A stretch of DNA of 60,085 bases from Sphingomonadaceae bacterium (GTDB lineage Bacteria > Pseudomonadota > Alphaproteobacteria > Sphingomonadales > Sphingomonadaceae), in the NCBI GenBank assembly GCA_027533105.1, contig JAPZTW010000007.1:1-60085 (forward strand). The letters run 5' to 3'. A program made the position numbers and the translations under genes. Every line of letters begins with the position of its first letter. Position 1 is the stretch's first letter. Below, in pieces: positions 8,244 to 15,328 of the stretch. The notes beneath the pieces were generated by a model, which was not told where the DNA came from, ran no database searches, and was given only the letters and a program-made list of their open reading frames with translations.

Positions 8244-8657
8244 TTATCGGTCGGCCCCCGCGATCTTGCCCCACTGGCGCGCCGCCGTGTAGCCCAGATA
8301 GCCCGTGCCGAAGAGGGCATAGAGCGCCTCTGGCAGGGCGGAAAGGTAAGCGGTCATCCCGGCGGCAATCGCCTGGGCCGTGTCGGGGCTAAACGCCGCG
8401 ACCAGTCCCATCGGCAGTGACCACAGCAGCAGCAGGTACATCACATAGAGAAAGCTGGGCCGGGCCCGGCTGGTCCAGGGATCGCGCGAATTGGCTTCGG
8501 CAACGATGGCCGAAAGCCGCGCCTCGATCTCGGCGAGGGCCTGCGAACCCTGCAATTGCAGCAGTTCCAGCTTGGCCCTGTCGCGGGCGGTCTTGTCGGG
8601 GATGACCTTGTCGATCAGGCTGGTAATCGGGCCGATCAGGGTTTCGAACAGAGGCAT
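8244..8657 (-). CDS. GTA-type 3TM holin family protein
   Basis: A 137-residue protein resembling the family 'holin of 3TMs, for gene-transfer release' (GTA_holin_3TM). It starts MPLFETLIGPITSLIDKVIP and has a charged helix (DKTARDRAKLELLQLQ), then the motif DPWTSRARPSFLYVMY at about 59-74. Hydrophobic segments follow at about 68-90 and 95-130, ending LFGTGYLGYTAARQWGK. In gene transfer agents such holins permeabilise the inner membrane for particle release. No capsid, portal, terminase or endolysin gene is nearby, so this copy is an orphan. It may be part of a dispersed GTA system or domesticated. Confidence 0.75.
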   Translation of the reverse strand: MPLFETLIGPITSLIDKVIPDKTARDRAKLELLQLQGSQALAEIEARLSAIVAEANSRDPWTSRARPSFLYVMYLLLLWSLPMGLVAAFSPDTAQAIAAGMTAYLSALPEALYALFGTGYLGYTAARQWGKIAGADR

Positions 8658-8755
8658 GGCTTGGCTCCTTTGCGGGTGAAAGAAGCCCAGCCAGGTAACC
8701 TAATCCGGGGATGTAGGAAAATGCCTTAGCGCACTTTCAGATGCCAACTGGCCCT

Positions 8756-8798
8756 GATTCACCAGAAAGTCCGCCGACACCCAAGGGTGCCGGCGGAC
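8756..8798 (-). terminator. hairpin terminator of the OmpW-like gene
   Basis: GTCCGCCGACACCC (8769-8782) pairs with GGGTGCCGGCGGAC (8785-8798) across a two-base loop, with one G-U position. On the minus strand the hairpin follows the porin gene's stop by 35 bases and is followed by a short TTTC run. Confidence 0.65.
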
Positions 8799-8833
8799 CG
8801 GGTACAGCCGCTGCTCGACTGTTCAGGAAAGGC

Positions 8834-9508
8834 TTAGAAGCGATAGCTGACGCCGCCGCTGATCACCCACGGATCCAGCTTGTGCTTGGTCTGCAGGGCC
8901 ACGGTGTTCCCGGCAAAGAAGCGCGCCGTGGTGCCCACGAAATAGCGCTTGGCATCGAGGCTGAAGCCCAGGCCCTTGTCATTGAGCGGGATGTCCATCC
9001 CGGCCTGGAGCGCGAGGCCGAACTCGTTCGACAGGTCGACGCGGGTCGCGCCCAGGGTGCGGGCACTGGCGCCAACGCCTTCGCTGAAGATGAAGAAGTG
9101 GGCCGGACCGGCGCCGATGTAGGGCTTAACCCCGCCCAGGTCGAAGTGATACTTCAGGGTGACGGTGGCCGGCAGGATGATCGCATCGTCGACCAGCTTG
9201 GCCCCGGCGAGCGGACCGCTGCCGGTCACATCGTGCGGGGTGACGCAGCAGATCGTCTCGATCGAGATATTGTCCGACAGGAAATACTCGATGGCCAGGG
9301 TCGGCACGACCGAATCGCTGGTGCGGCTGTCGCTGCCGGCCGGAGCGCCGACCAGGTTGGTCTGCACCTGGGTGATTTCGCCGTTGGGAAGGACGCCGGT
9401 GGCGAAGGCCTTGATCTGGATTTTGCCTTCATTGTCGCCGGCATAGGCCGGAGCCGAGAAGGCGAGCGCCATCATGGCGGCAGCGGAAGCCGCGGAACGC
9501 TTGATCAT
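8834..9508 (-). CDS. OmpW family outer membrane protein
   Basis: A 224-residue secreted beta-barrel. The signal peptide ends near APAYA at about 23. Visible features are the OmpW-type segments LPNGEITQVQTN, LAIEYFLSDNISIETICC and TLKYHFDLGGVKPYIGAGPAHFF, and the C-terminal VSYRF with terminal Phe recognised by the BAM machinery. OmpW proteins form small eight-stranded barrels with a hydrophobic channel. No Shine-Dalgarno is obvious before the ATG. An 18-bp perfect palindrome lies 26-43 bases upstream of the start. Confidence 0.85.
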   Translation of the reverse strand: MIKRSAASAAAMMALAFSAPAYAGDNEGKIQIKAFATGVLPNGEITQVQTNLVGAPAGSDSRTSDSVVPTLAIEYFLSDNISIETICCVTPHDVTGSGPLAGAKLVDDAIILPATVTLKYHFDLGGVKPYIGAGPAHFFIFSEGVGASARTLGATRVDLSNEFGLALQAGMDIPLNDKGLGFSLDAKRYFVGTTARFFAGNTVALQTKHKLDPWVISGGVSYRF

Positions 9509-9533
9509 GGGAGGGATCTTTCGTTTGGGGGAA

Positions 9534-9551
9534 CCGGTGCCATGGCACCGG
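9534..9551. promoter_or_regulatory. perfect 18-bp palindrome upstream of ompW-like gene
   Basis: CCGGTGCCATGGCACCGG reads the same on both strands. It lies in the expected 5' leader or promoter region of the OmpW-like gene. A similar core (GGTGCC then GGCACC) occurs upstream of lon at 37318-37333. Operator or leader hairpin are both possible. Confidence 0.4.
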
Positions 9552-9559
9552 CATCAGGA

Positions 9560-9615
9560 AGAAAAGGACAGGCGGTCGCCCCGGGGAAGGGGGAGGGGGA
9601 TGAGGCGACCGCCTG
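9560..9615 (-). terminator. terminator of the NTF2-like gene
   Basis: A perfect 12-bp inverted repeat, CAGGCGGTCGCC (9569-9580) and GGCGACCGCCTG (9604-9615), with a 23-base loop lies 12 bases after the stop on the minus strand. It is followed by CCTTTTCTT. The long loop is unusual, but arms and tail fit a rho-independent terminator. Confidence 0.6.
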
Positions 9616-9626
9616 CTGCGACCCTA

Positions 9627-10200
9627 TTACGAAGCCGTATAGGGCAGCGAGGAGTGGTGCAGGACGATGCGCAGGTTGCCATCGGCACCGCGGACATAGC
9701 CCCAGGTCTTGTCGACGCGGGTCATCGCGCCCTTGGCATCCCACATCGTGACATTGCCCATCGAGATCGCGGTGTTGCCGGTGATCACCACGCCGGCGTT
9801 CTGCGATTCGCACTTGCGCCAGCTCTTGAGGGCAAAGCCGGTGTCCTTCGGATAGGTCTTGTCGCCGCCCACGAAGTAGGCCAGCGCGCCGTCACGGGTG
9901 GTGCGGAAGGTCTGCGGGGCAACCGTCAGGGTCGGCTTGAACAGGACCGGACCCATCGCATAGCCATAGGCGCTGTCGAGCACGGTTTCCGCCAGCTTCT
10001 TGGCAGCGGCGTGGCCCTTGGTGTCATGCTCGGTCGAGATGGCGACCAGCGCGCCGCACCAGGCCTTCTGCGCGGCATCGACTTCGGCCTGGGTGATCGG
10101 GGCATAAGCGGCCTTCGCGCCGCCGTGGTCGTGGGCCAGGGCCGGGGTGGCGATGACCGCCGCGGCCAGCGCGACGTGCTTGAGCTTGAAGGTCTTCATG
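9627..10200 (-). CDS. periplasmic NTF2/SnoaL-like protein of unknown function
   Basis: 190 residues from the ATG at 10200 (MKTFKLKHVALAAAVIATPALA), preceded by GGAG at good distance; a longer open frame to 10361 is not needed. The signal peptide is cleaved near ALAHDH. The mature protein contains AQKAWCGALVAIS, GYAMGPVLFKPTLTV, GALAYFVGG, NTAISMGNVTMWDA and LRIVLHHSSLPY, which look like an NTF2/SnoaL-type cone fold. Homologues are sometimes mislabelled phosphoribosyl-AMP cyclohydrolase; no HisI signature is visible. Two Cys residues (WCGA, KCES) may form a disulfide. Confidence 0.65.
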
Positions 10201-10388
10201 GGGTGCGCTCCATCATTGGTTGCGTATGTCTGTTCCGGCGAACCCGGGGGAGCGTGTGGCGCTGCCCCGATCGTCAGGGAGCGAGATAGGCGGCAGGCCA
10301 CTTGCCCGGAATCGGCCAACTGGCTGGCTGATCGGCCTAGGCCACCTGGCCTATGCAGCAATCGCCGGGCCAGCTACATGATCGCGCG

Positions 10389-11483
10389 ATGATTTCCGCC
10401 TCATCCCTTCTGCCCGCCGAGATCGAAACGGTGGCCGAACTGCGCGAGCTTTATCGCGCGGCGGAATCGCGGGCGGCGCGCTTGCGGCTACTTTCGGCGG
10501 GTGGGCATGCGCTGGCCCTGGCCGAACCGGCCACGATCTGGGCCGTGGTGCAGGACTGCGCGGAACGGCTGGCCTATTTCCTTGGCCATGCGCGCGCTGA
10601 AGTAAGCCTTGCGGGCCACGGCCTGCCGATCCCCCGGCCGGGTCAGGATGGGGCGGTGCTTGGCCGGATCGCGATCGGATCGCTGGCCGGGCTGGATGAC
10701 ATCGCCGATACCGAAGACCGCGAAGCCGCGCGGCTGCTGATCGAACTGATGGGGATCGCGCTCGACCGGGTGAACCGCGAAGACGAGCGCACCCGGATCC
10801 TGGCTGCCCTGCGCGAGCGCGAACAGCGGCTCGAATGGCTGGTCGGAACCATCTTCTCGGCCCAGGAGGACGAGCGCCGCCGGGTGTCGCAGGAATTGCA
10901 CGATGGTGTGGCGCAGACCGCCACCGCCCTGCTGCGCTTGCTTGAAGGCAGCAGCGCGGCCGGTCTTGCGGACCTGCCCGGCGCGCAGCGGGCGCGGCTG
11001 GCCGGGATCGCCCGCGACCTGGTGCGCGAGCTGCGCGCGATCATCGGCGGGCTGCGGCCCACGCTGCTCGACGACCTGGGGCTTGAGGCAGCCCTGCGCG
11101 CGCTGGGCGAAACGCTGGAGCAGGATGGCTTTGCCGTGGCGGTGACCCTGCCGGATACGGCGCTGGACTGGCCCGCTCATGTCGAAAGCGCGCTGTTCCG
11201 GGTGGCGCAGGAAGCCGTGGCCAATATCCGCAAACATGCCGGTGGCCCTTGCCGGGTGGAGATCGCGCTGGCGGCGGGCAATGGCGCGATCCGGCAATTG
11301 TCCGTGCGCGATTTCGGGCGCGGGCCGAACGGGGCGATTGCCAGCGGGGGCGGCGAAGCTGCGGGCAATCATGTCGGTATCGACGTGATGCGCGAGCGCA
11401 TGGCCGCGATCGGCGGGCAACTCGACTGGCTGGGCACAGCCGATGGCGTGACCGTGATCGCCACGCTGGCGGTCGGGGCCTGA
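10389..11483 (+). CDS. sensor histidine kinase, NarX/UhpB (HisKA_3) type
   Basis: 364 residues from the ATG at 10389 (MISASSLLPAEIE). It has no membrane segment. The N-terminal part (20-130) looks like a GAF-type sensor domain. It is followed by a HisKA_3 phosphoacceptor helix, AQEDERRRVSQELHDGVAQT (H171), and a HATPase_c domain (VAQEAVANIRKHAGG; VRDFGRGPNGA). This should be the cognate kinase of the LuxR-type regulator that begins two bases after its stop. The cytoplasmic location suggests an internal signal. Confidence 0.88.
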   Translation: MISASSLLPAEIETVAELRELYRAAESRAARLRLLSAGGHALALAEPATIWAVVQDCAERLAYFLGHARAEVSLAGHGLPIPRPGQDGAVLGRIAIGSLAGLDDIADTEDREAARLLIELMGIALDRVNREDERTRILAALREREQRLEWLVGTIFSAQEDERRRVSQELHDGVAQTATALLRLLEGSSAAGLADLPGAQRARLAGIARDLVRELRAIIGGLRPTLLDDLGLEAALRALGETLEQDGFAVAVTLPDTALDWPAHVESALFRVAQEAVANIRKHAGGPCRVEIALAAGNGAIRQLSVRDFGRGPNGAIASGGGEAAGNHVGIDVMRERMAAIGGQLDWLGTADGVTVIATLAVGA

Positions 11484-11485
11484 CC

Positions 11486-12148
11486 ATGACCACCTCCGAA
11501 TTGCCTGCGCCCCGTATCCTGATCGTCGATGACCATGCCCTGGCCCGAGAAGGGCTGCGCGCGGTGCTGGTGGCGGGCGGGCTCGACGTGGTCGGCGCGG
11601 CGGCCGATGGCGAGAGCGCGGTCGAACTGGCGCGCGAACTGGTGCCCGATGTGGTGCTGATGGACGTGCGCCTGGGGCCGGGCATCGATGGCCTTGAAGC
11701 GACCCGGCGGATCGTCGCCCTGGGCCAGCCGACCCGGATCCTGATGCTGACGCTGCATGACATGAGCGGTTATGTGCGCGAGGCGCTGGCCGCCGGGGCG
11801 GCGGGCTATGTCCTGAAAGATACCGCGATCGACGATCTGCGCGCGGCCATTGCCCAGGTCATGGCCGGGCAGCCGGCCTTCCCGCTGGAACTGGTCAGCG
11901 CGGCCTTGCGCGAGCCGCGCCAGAATGTTGGCGATCCCCAGATGATTTCGGCCCTGACCGCGCGCGAACGCGGCGTGCTCGATTGCATCGTCCAGGGCAT
12001 GACCAACAAGCAGATTGCCCGGACGCTCGATATCAGCCCGGCCACGGTCAAGGCCCATGTCGAACGGATCATCGGCAAGCTGGGCGTGGCCGACCGGACC
12101 CAGGCCGCGGTACTGGCGGCGCGCGAATTGTCCGGGGAGGCGGGCTGA
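11486..12148 (+). CDS. LuxR/NarL-type response regulator
   Basis: A 220-residue regulator. The receiver domain (residues 8-125) has phosphoacceptor D60 in VVLMDVRLGPG, plus the acidic pair DD at 15-16 and a Lys in VLKDTA. The C-terminal GerE/LuxR HTH (about 152-215) contains LTARERGVLDCIVQGMTNKQIA. It starts two bases after the kinase gene, and its TGA overlaps the ATG of the next kinase gene. This is operonic coupling. Confidence 0.92.
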   Translation: MTTSELPAPRILIVDDHALAREGLRAVLVAGGLDVVGAAADGESAVELARELVPDVVLMDVRLGPGIDGLEATRRIVALGQPTRILMLTLHDMSGYVREALAAGAAGYVLKDTAIDDLRAAIAQVMAGQPAFPLELVSAALREPRQNVGDPQMISALTARERGVLDCIVQGMTNKQIARTLDISPATVKAHVERIIGKLGVADRTQAAVLAARELSGEAG

Positions 12149-14118
12149 TGGCGCGCGGCCGCGCCAATCCGCTGAACCGCTTCTGGGCGGACCGGCCGCT
12201 GGCGCTCAAGGGCCTGGTGGTGGTGGCCCTGCCGCTTGGCATCCTGATTGGCGCGCTGGTCCTGCTCTATTTTGCCAGCGTGGCTGAATCGCGGGCGGAA
12301 GACGATGTGCGCCGGGCCTTCGCGATCCAGCGCGATACCTATCAGGTTCACGCCCTGCTGGCCGAGGCGGCGGCCGGTGCGCGCGGCTATGCCCTGACCG
12401 GGCAGGAGCGGTTCCTCGAACCCTATCGCAAGGCCGAGGCAAGCCTGCCGCAGACCATGGTGCGGCTCGACGGGGAAATCCGCGATCCCGAAGTGCGCCA
12501 GCGGTTCGAACGGATCCGCGGCCTGACCACCCGCAAGCGCGAAGGCCTGGCCCGGATTGTTGAGCTGTCGCAGGGCGGGGCAAGCAATTCGGCGCTGATT
12601 GGCGAGGCGCTGTCGGCCAACAAGGTCGTGCTCGATGCCATGCGGGCAGAGATCGACGCAATCCAGCAGCGCGAGAACGTGCTGCTCAACCAGCGCCGCG
12701 AGCGGGTGGAACAGGTGCGCGACCGGTACCTGATGCTGACCGCGATCAGCGCCGTGGTCGGCCTGCTTGGCAGTCTCGCGGCGGTCTATCTGTTCTCCAC
12801 CGGCATCGTCCGGCGCGTGCGCACGCTGGAAGACAATGCCGAGCGCCTGGCCGAAGGGGAAGCGCTGCTGCCGCATGCCGACGATGCCGACGAGATTGGC
12901 CGGTTGGCGCATCGCCTCGCACGGGCCAGCGCTCTGCTCCGCGGCCGCGAACAGGCTTTGCGCGAGAGCGAGGAGCGCTTTCGCCTGGTGATCGATGGGG
13001 TGCGCGATTACGGCATCTTCACGCTCGACAGCGATGGCGTGGTGACCAGCTGGAACCCCGGGGCAGAGCGGATCAAGGGCTGGCAGGCCCAGGAGATCTT
13101 GGGGCATCACTTCAGCCGGTTCTATCCCGACGAAACGCGCGGTTTCCTGCCCACCGCCATGCTCGACCGCGCCCGCCAGAACGGCACGGCCGAGGACGAG
13201 GGCTGGCGGGTGCGCAAGGATGGCAGCCTGTTCTGGGCCAACGTTGTCATCACCGCGCTGCGCGATGAAAACGGCGCGCTGCGCGGCTTTGCCAAGATCA
13301 CCCGCGACATGACCGAGCGCCGCCGCAGCGAGGAAGCGCTGCGGGTGGCGCGTGAGGAAGCGATTGCCGCCAGCCTGGCCAAGAGCGAGTTCCTCTCGCG
13401 CACCAGCCATGAACTGCGCACGCCGATGTCCGCGATCCTGGGCTTCGGGCAGTTGCTCGAACTGGACGAGGAGCAGTTCGGCGAACAGCATCGCGCCGCG
13501 ATCACCCAGATCATGAAGGCCGGGCGGCACCTCCTGTCGCTGATCAACGACCTGCTCGACATCTCCAGTATCGAGGCGGGCGGTACCCAGCTCTCGATCG
13601 AGCCGCTCGACATGGGTGAAGTGCTGGGTGAGGTCCATGGGCTGGCTGCGCCGATCGTGGCCAGCGCGGGGCTGAAATTCGAACTGGATGCACCGGCGAA
13701 GAAGCTGGTCGCCCATGCCGACCGCCGCCGGGTGATCCAGGTGATGCTGAACCTCATTGCCAATGCCGCCAAGTACCATGGAAGTGGCACTTGTGTGCGC
13801 CTCAAGTGCCGGTCTGATGGCGCTGCAATCCGCATCGAGGTGGAGGACGATGGCGACGGGGTCGATCCGGCCGCCGTCTCGCGCCTGTTCACCCCGTTCG
13901 ACCGCCTCGGCCAGCAGAATCGCACTCGATTGGAAGGGACCGGGCTGGGCCTCGCCCTGTCGCAGAAACTGGTCGAATCGATGGGCGGCGCGATCGGCTA
14001 TTCCGCCCCGGCCCGGGGCGCGCGGTTCTGGTTCACCATTCCCGCCTTCGCCAAGCCGCGCCGTGCTGCCGAAACCGCCGCAGAGACGGCGCCGCATTCG
14101 ATCGTGGATCCCGCATGA
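12148..14118 (+). CDS. hybrid-input sensor histidine kinase (CHASE3-HAMP-PAS-HisKA-HATPase)
   Basis: 656 residues. There are two membrane segments: about 20-45 (LKGLVVVALPLGILIGALVLLYF) and about 195-220. They enclose a CHASE3-like periplasmic domain with ARGYALTGQERFLEPY. A HAMP segment, a PAS domain (EERFRLVIDGVRDYGIFTLD, with GWQAQEILG) and a HisKA domain with SHELRTPMSAI (H421) follow. HATPase_c has NLIANAAKYH, EDDGDGV and GTGLGLALSQ, so all kinase motifs are intact. Its start overlaps the previous stop, with GGGGAGG as ribosome binding site. It is coupled to the receiver gene after it. Confidence 0.9.
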   Translation: MARGRANPLNRFWADRPLALKGLVVVALPLGILIGALVLLYFASVAESRAEDDVRRAFAIQRDTYQVHALLAEAAAGARGYALTGQERFLEPYRKAEASLPQTMVRLDGEIRDPEVRQRFERIRGLTTRKREGLARIVELSQGGASNSALIGEALSANKVVLDAMRAEIDAIQQRENVLLNQRRERVEQVRDRYLMLTAISAVVGLLGSLAAVYLFSTGIVRRVRTLEDNAERLAEGEALLPHADDADEIGRLAHRLARASALLRGREQALRESEERFRLVIDGVRDYGIFTLDSDGVVTSWNPGAERIKGWQAQEILGHHFSRFYPDETRGFLPTAMLDRARQNGTAEDEGWRVRKDGSLFWANVVITALRDENGALRGFAKITRDMTERRRSEEALRVAREEAIAASLAKSEFLSRTSHELRTPMSAILGFGQLLELDEEQFGEQHRAAITQIMKAGRHLLSLINDLLDISSIEAGGTQLSIEPLDMGEVLGEVHGLAAPIVASAGLKFELDAPAKKLVAHADRRRVIQVMLNLIANAAKYHGSGTCVRLKCRSDGAAIRIEVEDDGDGVDPAAVSRLFTPFDRLGQQNRTRLEGTGLGLALSQKLVESMGGAIGYSAPARGARFWFTIPAFAKPRRAAETAAETAPHSIVDPA

Positions 14119-14546
14119 CCAGCCTTGTCAGTGCCGCCGAAATCCTCGCCCGCCGGATCCTGGTGATCGACGATGAGGAGCCCAATGTGCTGCTGCTCGC
14201 CTCGGTCCTGGAACGCGAGGGTTATCGCGACATTCACTGCGTGACCGATCCGAAGAAAGCGCTCGATGCCTATGTTTCGCTCGCTCCCGACATCGTCCTG
14301 CTCGACCTGATGATGCCCGAAGTGGACGGGTTCCAGCTGCTCGAAGCCTTCAAGCGGCATGATCGGGCAGACGAGTTTCGCCCGGTACTGGTGCTGACGG
14401 CCGACGCCACGCTCCAGGCCCGCCGCCGGGCGCTGGCCGTGGGTGCCAAGGATTTCGTGGTCAAGCCCTTCGACGTGATCGAAGTGGCGCTGCGCATCTC
14501 GAACCTGCTGGAAACGCGCATTCTCTATCAGCGGCTGCGCGCCTGA
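14115..14546 (+). CDS. stand-alone receiver-domain response regulator
   Basis: A 143-residue single REC domain: acidic pair at 19-21 (VIDDEEPN), phosphoacceptor D64 ([12 protein letters not shown]), T in VLTADA and K in VVKPFD. There is no output domain. It overlaps the kinase gene by four bases (ATGA). Such proteins carry phosphate in relays or act by protein contact. It is probably phosphorylated by the upstream CHASE3 kinase. Confidence 0.9.
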   Translation: MTSLVSAAEILARRILVIDDEEPNVLLLASVLEREGYRDIHCVTDPKKALDAYVSLAPDIVLLDLMMPEVDGFQLLEAFKRHDRADEFRPVLVLTADATLQARRRALAVGAKDFVVKPFDVIEVALRISNLLETRILYQRLRA

Positions 14547-14586
14547 CGGCCGCGCCATCGTCTGTTCTGCTGCTGGTTTGGAAAAT

Positions 14587-14663
14587 TGGTCGGGACGAGA
14601 GGATTCGAACCTCCGACCCCCACACCCCCAGTGTGATGCGCTACCAGGCTGCGCTACGTCCCG
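14587..14663 (-). tRNA. tRNA-Pro (anticodon GGG)
   Basis: A 77-nt cloverleaf with encoded CCA and discriminator A. The acceptor stem is CGGGACG paired with CGTCCCG. The anticodon loop CTGGGGG gives anticodon GGG, with G37 as expected for tRNA-Pro. Confidence 0.95.
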
Positions 14664-14702
14664 ACCGGTTCCGACCCGCGCGAGGCGGGCATGGGAAGCG
14701 CG

Positions 14703-14731
14703 CCTATAGGCAGGGTGTGGCATCATGGCAA
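14703..14731 (-). promoter_or_regulatory. promoter of tRNA-Pro(GGG)
   Basis: On the minus strand, TTGCCA (14726-14731) and TATAGG (14703-14708) are 17 bases apart, followed by a GC-rich discriminator (CGCGC). The -10 element lies 39 bases before the mature tRNA. The same arrangement precedes the other tRNA genes of the window. Confidence 0.75.
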
Positions 14732-14941
14732 GCATCCACGCGCAAACTTGGCGCCGGGGGTTGAACCCTTTGCGACAAGCGCCATGTCCTGCGGCGTGCG
14801 AGGGGTGGCCGCGTTGCCTTACGGGTGGCTTGCTGCTAGTCGCGCGCAATTGCGCCGCCGGGCGCATCGGGTTGCGATTGGAGCAGCGCGATGCGGATCG
14901 CCGGCGGGGGTTACATTTCAGGCACGAAAGCACTTTTCGCC

Positions 14942-15274
14942 ATGGACACTTCGCTTCTTCCCCTTCTTGCCGCGGCCTCGGCCAGTGGCGAACCGCCCGT
15001 ATGGCTGCAGTTCCTGCCGCTGGTGGCGATGATCGTGATCTTCTGGTTCCTGATCCTGCGTCCGCAGATGCGCCGCCAGAAGGAGCACCAGGCCAAGATC
15101 GGCGGGATCAAGAAGGGTGACCAGGTGCTGACCGGCGGTGGCCTGGTGGGCAAGGTGCTGAAGGTCGATGAAAATTATGCCGAGCTCGAGCTGGGCCAGA
15201 ACATCAAGGTCAAGGCGCTCAAGTCGACGATTGCCGATGTCATTCCGCCGGGCGGTGTCGCAGCCAACGACTGA
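14942..15274 (+). CDS. yajC: Sec translocon accessory protein YajC
   Basis: 110 residues from the ATG at 14942 (MDTSLLPLLAAASAS); the frame is open 51 bases further upstream but without a better start. There is one membrane segment (about 22-40, FLPLVAMIVIFWFLILRPQ), then the family motif RPQMRRQKEHQAKI and a small cytoplasmic domain GDQVLTGGGLVGKV. YajC joins SecDF and YidC at the translocon. It lies directly upstream of secD and secF, the usual order. Confidence 0.93.
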   Translation: MDTSLLPLLAAASASGEPPVWLQFLPLVAMIVIFWFLILRPQMRRQKEHQAKIGGIKKGDQVLTGGGLVGKVLKVDENYAELELGQNIKVKALKSTIADVIPPGGVAAND

Positions 15275-15328
15275 TTGCCAATGACTGACTGAACGCCGTT
15301 TTTCCGATTCCGCGCAAGGCAGGTACCC

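Noticed and set aside
9534..9551. A sigma54 promoter at the TGGCAC inside the palindrome upstream of the ompW-like gene
   Set aside because: The -12 element (TTGC) is missing at the required distance on either strand; the same holds for the lon hairpin.
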